NCBI GenBank assembly: GCA_020849665.1
Contig: JADLFX010000053.1
Span: 1-64,000 of the forward strand
Origin: Planctomycetota bacterium
GTDB taxonomy: Bacteria > Planctomycetota > UBA1135 > UBA2386
Direction of reading: 5' to 3'
Length of the DNA stretch: 64,000 nucleotides
The notes beneath the pieces are model-generated. The model was given only the letters and a program-made list of their open reading frames with translations, was not told where the DNA came from and ran no database searches. This document shows positions 29,087 through 37,537 of this stretch, in pieces (position 1 is the stretch's first letter; the number at the start of each line of letters is the position of its first letter). The position numbers were made by a program, and so were the translations under genes.

Positions 29087-29110
29087 GTGCCGGTCCTGCG
29101 GATCCGGCAC
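29087..29110 (+). terminator. Short hairpin after alaS
   Basis: GTGCCGG (29087-29093) and CCGGCAC (29104-29110) form a seven-base stem with a ten-base loop, eleven bases after the alaS stop. No T run follows. Confidence 0.35.
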
Positions 29111-29136
29111 AGGTCCATGACCGGAGAAGGCTTGGA

Positions 29137-29164
29137 TTGACTTCACCGGACCCACACGTAGAGT
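29137..29164 (+). promoter_or_regulatory. Candidate sigma-70 promoter for the rpmF-fatty acid cluster
   Basis: TTGACT (29137-29142) and TAGAGT (29159-29164) are separated by 16 bases. This is the best -35/-10 pair I found in the window. It lies about 110 bases upstream of rpmF, leaving a leader of roughly 100 bases. Confidence 0.6.
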
Positions 29165-29275
29165 TTTCCGCTTTGCTCGCGCCAGGCAACCGCCACCCCG
29201 TATCGGCGGCGCGAGACCGATACCCGTCGGCGCAGCGCGCACCGCGAGGAGCGTGGCCGCCCTACACCCACTGTC

Positions 29276-29458
29276 ATGCCAAATCCCAAGCGACGCCACA
29301 GCCGCGGCCGGCGCGATCGGCGCCGCGCCACCCAGGCGCTCACCCACAAGCAGTACGTCCGCTGCAGCAACTGCGGCGCGACGATCAAGCCGCACCACGC
29401 GTGCCAGGCCTGCGGTCACTACCGCGGCCGCCAGGTGGATGTCGGAGCAAGCGCGTGA
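29276..29458 (+). CDS. rpmF: 50S ribosomal protein L32
   Basis: A 60-residue basic protein beginning [18 protein letters not shown], the conserved L32 start. Two CxxC pairs (CSNC at residues 30-33, CQAC at 43-46) form a zinc ribbon. It is slightly longer than usual at the C terminus (DVGASA tail). rpmF directly before plsX is a widespread arrangement, but the upstream partner yceD (DUF177) is missing here; alaS stands in its place. Confidence 0.95.
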   Translation: MPNPKRRHSRGRRDRRRATQALTHKQYVRCSNCGATIKPHHACQACGHYRGRQVDVGASA

Positions 29459-29568
29459 TGAGTCCCGAGCCGGTGGGAACGGAGCGAGCGGGTGATGCCG
29501 CCTCCTGCCCGCCCGCCGGATTGCAACCAAGCTGGTGAGGAGCGCCGCACCGCCGGCGCGCTGGAGCC

Positions 29569-30582
29569 TTGATCGAAGTCGCTCTGGACGTGATGGGTGG
29601 TGACCACGCCCCGGACGCCGTCCTGGACGGCGCCTTGCAGGCGGTGGCACAGGGTTTCGTGCCGGCGGCGAACCTGCACCTCCTGGGACCCCTGACCGTG
29701 GTCCAGGAGGGCCTGCGCAAGCGTGGGGTTCCCGTCGATCGATTCCCGCTCGTCGACGCGCCGGACGTGCTCACCTTCGAGGACTCGCCGGTGGACGCGA
29801 TGCGCAAGAAGCCGCGCAACAGCATCGCGATGGGGATCCAGATGCTGCAGACGAAGCGGGCGCACGCGTTCGTGTCCGCGGGCAGCACCGGAGGCGTCGT
29901 GGCGACGGCGACCCTCGGGCTCAAGTGCCTGGAGGGGATCCGGCGGCCGGGCATCGCGGTGACCATCGCGGGCGGCGGCGGGCCGATCGTCATCCTGGAC
30001 GTGGGCGCGAACCCGCAGCCGAAGCCCCAGCACCTGCTGCACTACGGCCTGATGGGCTCGGCATACCACCACGACACCTTCGGCACGGAGAAGCCGCGCG
30101 TGGGCCTGATGAACATCGGCTCCGAGGACGGCAAGGGCAACCCGCTGGTCAAGGAAGCCAGCCAGATGCTCAAGGACGCGCCGCTCAACTTCATCGGCAA
30201 CGTCGAGGGCACGGACGTCTTCAACGACGTCTGCGACGTCGTGGTCTGCGACGGGTTCACCGGCAACGTCCTGCTCAAGACGAGCGAGGGCGTGGCCGAG
30301 TACCTGATGCGCTGCGTGCACGGCTACCTGGAGGAGGCCAGGGTGGCACCCGAGCTGCGCAAGACGGTGATGGGCAAGCTGCACGCGCGCGCCGACTACT
30401 CGGAGTACGGCGGCGCCCTCCTGCTCGGGATCGAAGGCATCGTGACCATCTGCCACGGACGTTCGGGTCCGCGCGCGATCGCCAACGCGGTCCGGTTCGC
30501 GAGCAAGGCCGTCGGTGCGGACGTGAACGACCACATCATCGCCGCCGTGCGCGGACTCACGACCCGCCCGAATCCCGCGTGA
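29569..30582 (+). CDS. plsX: Phosphate acyltransferase PlsX
   Basis: A 337-residue enzyme that makes acyl-phosphate from acyl-ACP for phospholipid synthesis. VALDVMGGDHAP opens the fold, FVSAGSTGGVVATA and DVGANPQPKPQHLLHY are family hallmarks, and CDGFTGNVLLKTSEG completes the site. The start is TTG 29569 because the family begins a few residues before MGGDHAP and no ATG or GTG fits; GGAG lies only two bases away, so initiation may be weak. The 110-base gap after rpmF holds no other gene. Confidence 0.94.
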   Translation: MIEVALDVMGGDHAPDAVLDGALQAVAQGFVPAANLHLLGPLTVVQEGLRKRGVPVDRFPLVDAPDVLTFEDSPVDAMRKKPRNSIAMGIQMLQTKRAHAFVSAGSTGGVVATATLGLKCLEGIRRPGIAVTIAGGGGPIVILDVGANPQPKPQHLLHYGLMGSAYHHDTFGTEKPRVGLMNIGSEDGKGNPLVKEASQMLKDAPLNFIGNVEGTDVFNDVCDVVVCDGFTGNVLLKTSEGVAEYLMRCVHGYLEEARVAPELRKTVMGKLHARADYSEYGGALLLGIEGIVTICHGRSGPRAIANAVRFASKAVGADVNDHIIAAVRGLTTRPNPA

Positions 30583-30611
30583 ACCCCGCGTGAACCCCAC
30601 GTGAACCCCAC
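30579..30611 (+). repeat. Three 11-bp tandem units at the plsX-fabH junction
   Basis: GTGAACCCC(G/A)C occurs three times head to tail at 30579-30589, 30590-30600 and 30601-30611. The first unit contains the plsX TGA stop, and the array ends 18 bases before the fabH ATG. No Shine-Dalgarno is seen for fabH. The repeat may be replication slippage or may affect spacing between the genes. Confidence 0.8.
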
Positions 30612-30629
30612 GTACCGACGCCGCCTCGC

Positions 30630-31619
30630 ATGAAGCCCATCCTTCCCGTCGGAATCGCAGGCATCGGCAGCTACGTGCCGGAGGGCCGACTCACCAACGC
30701 CGACCTGGAGAAGATGGTCGACACGAGCGACGAGTGGATCCTCCAGCGCACGGGGATCCGTGAGCGGCGCATCGCCCGGCAGGACGAGATCGCCAGCACG
30801 ATGGGGATCGAGGCCGCGCGCCGCGCGCTCGAGGACGCGCGCATGGCGCCGGACGAGATCGACATGGTCCTGTGCTCCACGGTCACGCCGGATCAGCCGT
30901 TTCCCGCGACCTGCTGCGCCATCGCCCACGGCCTGGGCATGAACCGGGCGGGCGGCTTCGACATCGAGGCTGCCTGCAGCGGCTTCGTGTACGGGATCCA
31001 GATCGGCGCGAGCTTCGTGGCGTCGCGTGCCGCGCGCAACGTCCTCCTGGTGGGGACCGAGAAGCTCTCGACCATCGTCGACTACAAGGACCGCAACACC
31101 TGCGTGCTCTTCGGCGACGGCGCCGGCGCCGTGGTGCTCACGTCTCTCGAGCGCGCCGGACGCGGCGAGTACCTGGGCGGGCACATGGGCATGGAGGGCG
31201 GTGCCGAGGACATCCTGGGCGTGCCGGGTGGCGGGTCGCGCCATCCGGCGTCGCACGAGACCGTCGAGAAGCGCATGCACTACATGCACATGGGCGGCAC
31301 CCGCGTGTTCCGCTTCGCGGTGGCGACCATGGCCGAACAGATCGAGCTGGCCATGAAGCCGTACGGCTACCAGCAGCTCGGCCTCGTGGTGCCGCACCAG
31401 GTGAACCAGCGGATCATCGAGGCCGCCGCCGAGCGGGTCGGACTGCCGATCGAGAAGTTCTTCGTGAACATCGACCGCTACGGCAACACTTCGTCTGCGT
31501 CGGTGGCCATCGCCCTCGACGAGGCCTACCGCGCCGGGCGGTTGGAGAAGGGCAAGATCCAGTGCATGGTCGCCTTCGGCGCGGGCATGGCCTGGGGGCA
31601 CTCGCTGGTGCGTTGGTGA
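30630..31619 (+). CDS. fabH: 3-oxoacyl-ACP synthase III
   Basis: A 329-residue ketoacyl-ACP synthase that starts fatty acid synthesis by condensing acyl-CoA with malonyl-ACP. The catalytic triad is present: C116 in IEAACSGF, H256 in VVPHQVN and N286 in YGNTSSAS. SDEWILQRTGIRERR near the N terminus is typical of FabH. It sits between plsX and fabG as in classical fab clusters, but fabD, which usually follows fabH, is absent. Confidence 0.96.
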   Translation: MKPILPVGIAGIGSYVPEGRLTNADLEKMVDTSDEWILQRTGIRERRIARQDEIASTMGIEAARRALEDARMAPDEIDMVLCSTVTPDQPFPATCCAIAHGLGMNRAGGFDIEAACSGFVYGIQIGASFVASRAARNVLLVGTEKLSTIVDYKDRNTCVLFGDGAGAVVLTSLERAGRGEYLGGHMGMEGGAEDILGVPGGGSRHPASHETVEKRMHYMHMGGTRVFRFAVATMAEQIELAMKPYGYQQLGLVVPHQVNQRIIEAAAERVGLPIEKFFVNIDRYGNTSSASVAIALDEAYRAGRLEKGKIQCMVAFGAGMAWGHSLVRW

Positions 31620-31644
31620 GACGAGGCCGGACCCGAGCACACGC

Positions 31645-32403
31645 ATGACGCATCCAGCGGATCGAACCCTGCAGGGCCGCACGGCCCTGGTCACCGGTGC
31701 CTCGCGCGGCATCGGCCAGGCGGTCGCCGTGGCCCTGGCCCGCGCAGGCGCGCACGTGTTCTGTGTCGCGACCAGCGCCGCCGGCTGCGACGCCACCCTG
31801 GCGCGGATCCAGGAGCTGGGCGGCGCGGCGACGGGGCTCCAGTGCGACGTCGCCGAGGAGGCGAGCGTCGAGGCGCTGGCCGCCGCGGTGCAGGCCAAGG
31901 CGCCGCGTCTCGACGTGCTGGTGAACAACGCGGGCATCACCCGGGATGGCCTCTTCCTGCGCATGAGCACCGCCGACTTCGACCGGGTGCTGGCCGTCAA
32001 CCTGCGCGGGGCGTTCCTGGTGAGCCGGGCCTTCGCACGCGGCATGGCCAAGGCGCGCGGTGGGCGCATGATCAACGTCGGGTCGGTGGTGGGGCTGACC
32101 GGCAACGCCGGCCAGGCGAACTACGCCGCCAGCAAGGCGGGCCTCGTCGGGCTCACCAAGTCCCTGGCCCAGGAGCTGGGCAGCCGCAACGTGACCGTGA
32201 ACCTGGTCGCGCCGGGCTTCATCTCCACGGACATGACCGCGCAACTCGCGGAAGAGGTGCGTGGCCAGATCCTGCAGAAGATCCCGCTCGCGCGGCTCGG
32301 GACCCCGGAAGACGTCGCCGGCGCGGTGCTCTTCCTGGCGGGGGACTCCGCCGCGTACATCACCGGACAGGTGTTGGTGGTGGACGGCGGGATGGCCATG
32401 TAG
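31645..32403 (+). CDS. fabG: 3-oxoacyl-ACP reductase
   Basis: A 252-residue short-chain dehydrogenase reducing 3-oxoacyl-ACP with NADPH. The cofactor loop GASRGIG (18-24), NNAG (94-97) and the catalytic S147, Y160 and K164 (YAASK) are all present. GRNVTVNLVAPGFI-type sequence and the C-terminal ITGQVLVVDGGM match FabG. It lies 25 bases after fabH in the cluster. Confidence 0.95.
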   Translation: MTHPADRTLQGRTALVTGASRGIGQAVAVALARAGAHVFCVATSAAGCDATLARIQELGGAATGLQCDVAEEASVEALAAAVQAKAPRLDVLVNNAGITRDGLFLRMSTADFDRVLAVNLRGAFLVSRAFARGMAKARGGRMINVGSVVGLTGNAGQANYAASKAGLVGLTKSLAQELGSRNVTVNLVAPGFISTDMTAQLAEEVRGQILQKIPLARLGTPEDVAGAVLFLAGDSAAYITGQVLVVDGGMAM

Positions 32404-32421
32404 GTAATGTCCCCGCCCCTC

Positions 32422-32455
32422 GGCGGCCGTCTGGCTGCCGCCAAGCCTTGTTTTT
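32422..32455 (+). terminator. Stem followed by a T-rich tract between fabG and acpP
   Basis: GGCGGC (32422-32427) pairs with GCCGCC (32437-32442); five bases later comes TTGTTTTT (32448-32455), the only long T tract in this GC-rich stretch. It looks like a leaky or intrinsic terminator that could lower read-through into acpP. The five-base gap before the T run weakens the call. Confidence 0.5.
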
Positions 32456-32475
32456 CACCGTTCCTTCGGAATGAT
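32448..32475 (+). promoter_or_regulatory. Possible acpP promoter
   Basis: TTGTTT (32448-32453) and AATGAT (32470-32475) are 16 bases apart in an AT-richer patch about 90 bases before the acpP start. Each hexamer matches consensus at only three or four positions. A separate acpP promoter would make sense for a very abundant protein. Confidence 0.3.
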
Positions 32476-32565
32476 CCAAACCACGCGATCGGGCCCGGCA
32501 TCGGCCGTTTCCGGCCGTCTGGCGCGAGCCGACCGCGTGCAAGCCTCGGCTCAGGAGAACTGACT

Positions 32566-32811
32566 GTGCCCAACGTCGACAACGTCGAAGAGCGTGTCAT
32601 CAACATCGTCTGCGAGCAGCTCGGCACCAGCCGGGACAAGGTGACTCCGCAGACCTCGTTCATCAACGATCTCGGTGCGGACAGCCTCGACCAGGTCGAG
32701 CTGATCATGGAGTTCGAGGACGAGTTCGAGGTCAACATCCCGGACGAGGACGCCGAGAAGATCCAGACGGTCAGCGACGCCATCAAGTACATCCAGGGCA
32801 AGCTGTCCTGA
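32566..32811 (+). CDS. acpP: Acyl carrier protein
   Basis: An 81-residue acidic helical protein that carries growing acyl chains on a phosphopantetheine attached to S40 in the conserved [16 protein letters not shown]. It is the GTG-started reading [21 protein letters not shown] about eight bases upstream decides this start over longer upstream reading frames. It is followed 18 bases later by fabF, the usual order. Confidence 0.96.
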   Translation: MPNVDNVEERVINIVCEQLGTSRDKVTPQTSFINDLGADSLDQVELIMEFEDEFEVNIPDEDAEKIQTVSDAIKYIQGKLS

Positions 32812-32829
32812 GCGACGAGGGAATCCGGG

Positions 32830-34074
32830 GTGGGTCGTCGAAGGGTCGTGATCACGGGGATGGGCGCGCTGACGCCCGTGGGTCACGACCTGGAGACCAG
32901 CTGGGAGGGTCTGCTCGCGGGGCGTTCCGGTGCGGGGCCGATCACCCGCTTCGACGCATCGCGGCACTCCACGCGCTTCGCCTGCGAGATCACGGGCTTC
33001 GAGCCCGAGAAGTGGTTCAGCAAGCCTGAGCTGCGCCGCTACGACATCTACTCGCAATACGGGCTGGTCGCGGCCGAGATGGCGATGCGCCACTCGGGTC
33101 TGGACATGACCAAGGAGGATCCCACACGCGTCGGCTGCATCCTGGGCACCGGCATCGGTGGCATCTTCGAGTTCGAGGCCACCAAGGAGCTCTACATGAG
33201 TCGTGGCCCGGACCGGGTGAGCCCGTTCTTCATCCCGAAGATGATCAGCAATGCGCTCGCCGGACAGGCGGCGATGCGGTTCAACCTGCAGGGCACCTGC
33301 TACGCCACGGTGTCCGCCTGCGCGAGTTCCAACCACGCGATCGGCGCGGCCCTGCGCGCCATCCAGTACGAGGAGGCCGACGTGGTCCTGACCGGCGGCG
33401 CCGAGGCCGCGACCACGGAACTGGGGCTGGCCGGGTTCTGCGCGCTGAAGGCGCTGAGCACCCGCAACGACGAGCCCAAGCGCGCCTCGCGCCCGTTCGA
33501 CCTGGACCGTGACGGCTTCGTGATGGGCGAGGGCGCGGTCTGCCTCGTGCTCGAGGACCTGGACCGGGCGCGGCGCCGCGGCGCGACGATCCATGGCGAG
33601 ATCCTGGGGTTCGGCTCGACCGACGACGCCTTCCACATCACCGCGCCGCGTGACGACGGCGACGGCGCGGTGCGCGCCATGCGGATCGCGCTGCGGGATG
33701 CGGGCATCCCGGCCGAGCGGGTCCGCTACGTCAACGCCCACGGCACCAGCACGCCGCTGAACGACAAGATCGAGACCCTGGCGCTCAAGAAGGTGTTCGG
33801 CGAGCAGGCGCGCAGCCTGCAGATCTCCTCGACCAAGTCGATGACGGGGCATCTGCTCGGGGCGGCCGGCGCGCTGGGGGTGATGGTGGCGGCCCTGACC
33901 GTGACCCGCGGCCACGCGCACCCGACGATCAACCTGGAGCATCCCGATCCCGAGTGCGACCTGGACTACATCCCCAACCAGGCGCGCGACATCCGCTCCG
34001 CGGCGGCGATCTGCAATGCCCTGGGCTTCGGCGGCCACAACACCAGCGTGGTGGTGGGCAGGTTCGAGGGTTGA
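32830..34074 (+). CDS. fabF: 3-oxoacyl-ACP synthase II
   Basis: A 414-residue elongating condensing enzyme. The active site is complete: C164 in VSACASSNHA, H304 in NAHGTSTPLND and H341 in KSMTGHLLGAAG. The C-terminal NALGFGGHNTSVVVGRF is typical. The start is GTG 32830 (MGRRRVVITGMGALTP). It is the last gene of the fatty-acid cluster and is followed by strong hairpins. Confidence 0.96.
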   Translation: MGRRRVVITGMGALTPVGHDLETSWEGLLAGRSGAGPITRFDASRHSTRFACEITGFEPEKWFSKPELRRYDIYSQYGLVAAEMAMRHSGLDMTKEDPTRVGCILGTGIGGIFEFEATKELYMSRGPDRVSPFFIPKMISNALAGQAAMRFNLQGTCYATVSACASSNHAIGAALRAIQYEEADVVLTGGAEAATTELGLAGFCALKALSTRNDEPKRASRPFDLDRDGFVMGEGAVCLVLEDLDRARRRGATIHGEILGFGSTDDAFHITAPRDDGDGAVRAMRIALRDAGIPAERVRYVNAHGTSTPLNDKIETLALKKVFGEQARSLQISSTKSMTGHLLGAAGALGVMVAALTVTRGHAHPTINLEHPDPECDLDYIPNQARDIRSAAAICNALGFGGHNTSVVVGRFEG

Positions 34075-34081
34075 TCCGCGC

Positions 34082-34125
34082 CTCCCCGGGCCGCAGGGCC
34101 TTCGCGGCCGACGGACCCGGGGGAG
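34082..34125 (+). terminator. Hairpin after fabF
   Basis: CTCCCCGGG (34082-34090) pairs with CCCGGGGGAG (34116-34125) with one bulged G, enclosing an inner GGCC/GGCC stem with loop TTCGC. It starts eight bases after the fabF stop. No T run. Confidence 0.5.
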
Positions 34126-34147
34126 CTGCGGGCCGCCCCGCGCCCTG

Positions 34148-34199
34148 CCCTGGGCGCCGCGGCTCCGGCGGGTCGCCGGTCGCGGCGCGGGCACCCAGG
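34148..34199 (+). other. Composite three-tier hairpin in the fabF-34325 gap
   Basis: An outer CCTGGG/CCCAGG stem (34149-34154 with 34194-34199), a middle GCGCCGCG/CGCGGCGC stem (34154-34161 with 34181-34188) and an inner CCGGCG/CGCCGG stem with loop GGT (34165-34170 with 34174-34179) nest on one axis (outer and middle share one base). It could be a second terminator, a small structured RNA or a 5' leader element. The remaining gap up to 34324 shows nothing else clear. Confidence 0.4.
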
Positions 34200-34324
34200 C
34201 GGCCCTGGGAACGGCGCGGCCGCACGCCCCGGCGCTGGCCAGGGATCAGGGTCTTGCGCCCGACTCTCGGCCCGGCATTCTGTGCGCGCAGCCCGGTCCC
34301 CGAACCGCACTCCGAGGTGAAGCG

Positions 34325-34684
34325 ATGAAGAAGAGGTTCAAGGAGCTCCTGCACCACTACAAGGTCGAGGCCTTCAAGATCTCGCACGGCTCCGACCAGG
34401 TGGCCGAGAACACGCGGGAGATCCTGCGCTTCACCGACGAGGCGCTGAACAACGCGTACCACTACCACTTCCACAAGCTGCCGGAGACGCAGCGGGTGGA
34501 GACCTTCAACATGATCAAGAACTTCGTCCTGGAGGCGATCCTGCCGCCGGTGATGGAGAAGGTGGTGCGCCGCCTCGTGGTGCTGGAGAAGCAGCACACG
34601 GAGATGGTGCGGCTGCTCGGGGACATCCTCGAGGTGCTCTCCGACGACCGCCACATCCACGACTCCGAGGCGCGAACCGGCTGA
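34325..34684 (+). CDS. Small helical protein of unknown function
   Basis: A 119-residue, wholly helical, soluble protein, rich in His, Lys and Glu. Sequence such as ILRFTDEALNNAYHYHFHKL and VMEKVVRRLVVLEKQHTEMV suggests a helical bundle or coiled coil. No signal, membrane segment or known motif is seen. GAGGTGA five bases before ATG 34325 is a strong ribosome binding site, and codon use matches the neighbours, so it is very likely a real gene. It lies 27 bases before the ROK kinase. Confidence 0.6.
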   Translation: MKKRFKELLHHYKVEAFKISHGSDQVAENTREILRFTDEALNNAYHYHFHKLPETQRVETFNMIKNFVLEAILPPVMEKVVRRLVVLEKQHTEMVRLLGDILEVLSDDRHIHDSEARTG

Positions 34685-34711
34685 GCCGGTGCCGCCGGCG
34701 GGCGGTTCCCG

Positions 34712-35635
34712 ATGCAGAGCGTTCTCGCTGCCGATCTCGGCGGCACCAAGTGCCGCTTCGCACTGGTGGCCGAGGACCTGAGCGTCCACGGGGTGCGGCA
34801 GATCGCCACCCCGCGCCAGCGCGATGCATTCGTCGCGGCCATGGACGACGCGTTCGCGGCCTTGCTCGCGCCGTTGCCGGCGGGCGTCGCTCCGCCGGCG
34901 GCGATCGGCATCGGCACGGCAGGGGTGATCAGCACCGACCACCGTCGCATCGAGTACGCCCCGAATCTCCCCGTGGGTGGCTTCGACCTGGGCGGGCACC
35001 TGAAGACCCGCCATGGCCTGCCTGCCACCCTGCTCAACGATGGCCGGGCCAGCGCGATGGGCGAGTACGTGCGTGGCGAAGCGCGCGGCAAGGATCCCCT
35101 GCTGGTGCTCTTCTTCGGCACCGGCATCGGCATCGGGCTGGTGGTGGACGGCAGGCCCTACCGGGGCGCGGGGAACGCCGCCGGCGAGGTGGGGCACACG
35201 ATCCACGTCCCCGACGGCCTCCCCTGCCCGTGCGGGCGGCGCGGCTGCTTCGAGGCGTATTGCGGCGGCAAGCCGATGGGCCTGCGCGCGGCTGCGGAAC
35301 TCGGCCGCGGCCCCAAGGAGGATGGCAGCTGGAGCGTCGGCGACGTGTTGCGCGCGGCAGGCGACCACCCCGCCGCGGCGCGGATCCTGCACGACGCGGA
35401 GCGGGCGGCGACGGCGATGGTCGCGTCGCTCTGCACCCTGCTGAACCCCGCGGCGGTCGTGCTCGGCGGCGGCGTCATGGGTGCGTGGCCGGAGCTCTTC
35501 TCGCGCATCGAAGAGGGCACGCGCCAGTGGTGTTCGGAACCAGTGCGCCGCGGCCTCGTGTTCGTGCGCAGCCGCGGCGGCTCCGACGCGATCCTCTGGG
35601 GTGCGGCGGCCGCCACCGGCGTGTTCGGCCACTAG
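34712..35635 (+). CDS. ROK-family sugar kinase (glucokinase-like)
   Basis: A 307-residue ROK protein. LAADLGGTKCRFAL is the phosphate-binding loop. Later come LLNDGRASAMGEY (catalytic Asp in ND), FFGTGIGIGLVVDG, and the ROK zinc site GHTIHV..GLPCPCGRRGCFEAY. There is no N-terminal DNA-binding domain, so it is a kinase, not a repressor. Glucose is the usual substrate, but N-acetylglucosamine or allose kinases look alike. Confidence 0.9.
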   Translation: MQSVLAADLGGTKCRFALVAEDLSVHGVRQIATPRQRDAFVAAMDDAFAALLAPLPAGVAPPAAIGIGTAGVISTDHRRIEYAPNLPVGGFDLGGHLKTRHGLPATLLNDGRASAMGEYVRGEARGKDPLLVLFFGTGIGIGLVVDGRPYRGAGNAAGEVGHTIHVPDGLPCPCGRRGCFEAYCGGKPMGLRAAAELGRGPKEDGSWSVGDVLRAAGDHPAAARILHDAERAATAMVASLCTLLNPAAVVLGGGVMGAWPELFSRIEEGTRQWCSEPVRRGLVFVRSRGGSDAILWGAAAATGVFGH

Positions 35636-35689
35636 CCGAGCCAGCGCCGGGACCCGCGAGGAGGCCATGGCCTGGCCCCGGCGCCGTGC

Positions 35690-35695
35690 TAGGAT
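35690..35695 (+). promoter_or_regulatory. Candidate -10 (TAGGAT) for ddl
   Basis: TAGGAT within GTGCTAGGATCC lies 31 bases upstream of the ddl ATG. No good -35 is seen. It belongs to the recurrent TAGNNT family described in the findings. Confidence 0.4.
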
Positions 35696-35726
35696 CCCGC
35701 GCGTTCCGGTACCAGCGGAGGGGTAC

Positions 35727-36794
35727 ATGGCGAACGTGGCGGTGTTGGCGGGCGGGTGCTCGGCGGAGCACGACGTCTCGATCCGTTCTGCGCTGCAGGT
35801 GCTGCAGCATCTCGATCGCGCGCGCTGGCGGCCGTGGCCGGTCTACCTCGACCGGGACGGCCGGTGGTGGGTGCCCGAGCGCCCGCTGGCGCCGGGAGCC
35901 CAGCCGGGGAAGGACTTCCGCGTGGCCCACGCACGGGCCCTGCGCCCCGGGGCCGCGCTCGAGGACCTCCTAGGGCGCGCGCAGGTCGACATGGTGTTTC
36001 CGGTGCTGCACGGCGCCGGCGGCGAGGACGGCACGGTGCAGGGCATGCTCGAACTGCACCGCGTGCCCTTCGTCGGCTCGGGCTGTGCCGCCTCGGCCGT
36101 GGCGATGGACAAGATCCGCACGCGCGAGTGCCTGTCCTTCCACGGCATCCCGATGGCGCGCTGCCACCTGCCGCGTGCGCCCCTCGCGCACCTGGACGCA
36201 CGGGCCGAGGCGGAGCGGATCGGGCACACCGTCGGCTACCCGTGCTTCCTCAAGGTGGACCTGTCCGGCTCGAGCATCGGCGTCGAGCAGGCGCGCGGAC
36301 CCGAGGAAGCCGAGGCGATCCTCGAGGGCCTGCGCAGCCGGGGAGGCCGGGTGATCGCCGAGGCGATGCTGCGGGGCGAGGAGATCACGGTCCCGGTGCT
36401 CGGCAACTGGGGCGCGAAGCTCACCGCTCTGCTCCCGGTGGGCATCTATCCGCGCAACGAGGCGTTCTTCACCAACCAGGCCAAGTACGACCCCAGCAAG
36501 TGCGAGGAGGTCGTGCCGCCACGCAACCTGGGCCCGGCGCAGATCCAGGAGGCCCAGGAGCTGGCGCTGCGCTGCCACGAAGCCCTGTGCTGCGACGGGA
36601 TGTCGCGGACCGACATGATCGTGACCGCGGCGGGCCCGGTGGTGCTGGAGGTGAACACGATCCCCGGCCTCACCGAAGCCAGCCTCCTGCCGAAGGCCGC
36701 GTACGCGCATGGCTGGAGCTTCACGCAGCTCCTCGACGTGCTGCTGGGCTTCGCGATGGAGCGCCACGGCCTGCCCCTCCCGGCACTCTCGTGA
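35727..36794 (+). CDS. ddl: D-alanine--D-alanine ligase
   Basis: A 355-residue ATP-grasp enzyme that makes D-Ala-D-Ala for peptidoglycan. N-terminal VLAGGCSAEHDVSIRSA and FPVLHGAGGEDGTVQGMLE, then PCFLKVDLSGSSIGV and the C-terminal VVLEVNTIPGLTEASLLPK give the ATP, metal and substrate sites. The presence of ddl with dapB indicates the organism makes peptidoglycan. GGAGG six bases before ATG 35727 fixes the start. The stop overlaps dapB by four bases. Confidence 0.95.
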   Translation: MANVAVLAGGCSAEHDVSIRSALQVLQHLDRARWRPWPVYLDRDGRWWVPERPLAPGAQPGKDFRVAHARALRPGAALEDLLGRAQVDMVFPVLHGAGGEDGTVQGMLELHRVPFVGSGCAASAVAMDKIRTRECLSFHGIPMARCHLPRAPLAHLDARAEAERIGHTVGYPCFLKVDLSGSSIGVEQARGPEEAEAILEGLRSRGGRVIAEAMLRGEEITVPVLGNWGAKLTALLPVGIYPRNEAFFTNQAKYDPSKCEEVVPPRNLGPAQIQEAQELALRCHEALCCDGMSRTDMIVTAAGPVVLEVNTIPGLTEASLLPKAAYAHGWSFTQLLDVLLGFAMERHGLPLPALS

Positions 36795-37537
36795 ACCCGA
36801 TCCGCGTACACGTCCATGGCGCCAACGGGCGCATGGGACGCACGGTGGTCGACGGCCTGCGCGGGCACGCCGGCTTCGCGCTGGTGGGGGTCAGCGGCCG
36901 CTCCGACGATCTCGGCGCGGCGCTGGGAGCCAGCCGGCCCCAGGTGCTCGTCGAGTTCACCTTGGCGGGACCCGCGCCCGCGCACCTGCGTACGGCGATC
37001 GACCTGGGCATCGCCGTGGTGAGCGGCACCACCGGCATCCCTGCCGAGGAGGTGCGCGTGCTCGGACGGGCCGCCGCCGAGCGGGGCGTCGGCCTGGCCC
37101 TGATCCCGAACTTCGCCCTGGGGATGGTCCTGCTGCAGCGCTTCGCGCGCGAGGCCGCGCGCTGGTTCCCGGACGTGGAGGTGTTGGAGCTGCACCACGA
37201 GGGCAAGCAGGACGCACCCTCGGGGACGGCGCTCGACACCGCGCGCCGGATCGCCGCGGCGCGCGGGGGAGCGCCGCGGGCCGCCGCGCCTTCCGCGCAG
37301 CCGGCCCGCGGACTCTCCGTCGAGGGCGTGCCGGTCCACAGCGTCCGGCTGCCCGGACTCCTGGCGCACCAGGAAGTCTGGTTCGGAGGCGATGGCCAGG
37401 TGCTCACCCTGCGCCACGACGCCAGCGATCGGCGCGCATACCTGCCGGGAATCTTCCTGGCGATCCGCGCTATCCTGGGCCGGCGGGGGCTGATCGACAC
37501 CCTCGATCCCCTCCTGGACACCAACCCGACCGGATGA
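36791..37537 (+). CDS. dapB: 4-hydroxy-tetrahydrodipicolinate reductase
   Basis: A 248-residue enzyme of lysine/diaminopimelate synthesis. GANGRMGRTV is the dinucleotide loop, VVSGTTGI and PNFALGMVLL the centre, and LHHEGKQDAPSGTAL contains the conserved substrate-binding HH..K....SGTA motif. GTG 36791 overlaps the ddl stop (GTGA), and the stop overlaps the next ATG. Pairing ddl with dapB in one unit ties two peptidoglycan precursors together. Confidence 0.94.
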   Translation: MNPIRVHVHGANGRMGRTVVDGLRGHAGFALVGVSGRSDDLGAALGASRPQVLVEFTLAGPAPAHLRTAIDLGIAVVSGTTGIPAEEVRVLGRAAAERGVGLALIPNFALGMVLLQRFAREAARWFPDVEVLELHHEGKQDAPSGTALDTARRIAAARGGAPRAAAPSAQPARGLSVEGVPVHSVRLPGLLAHQEVWFGGDGQVLTLRHDASDRRAYLPGIFLAIRAILGRRGLIDTLDPLLDTNPTG

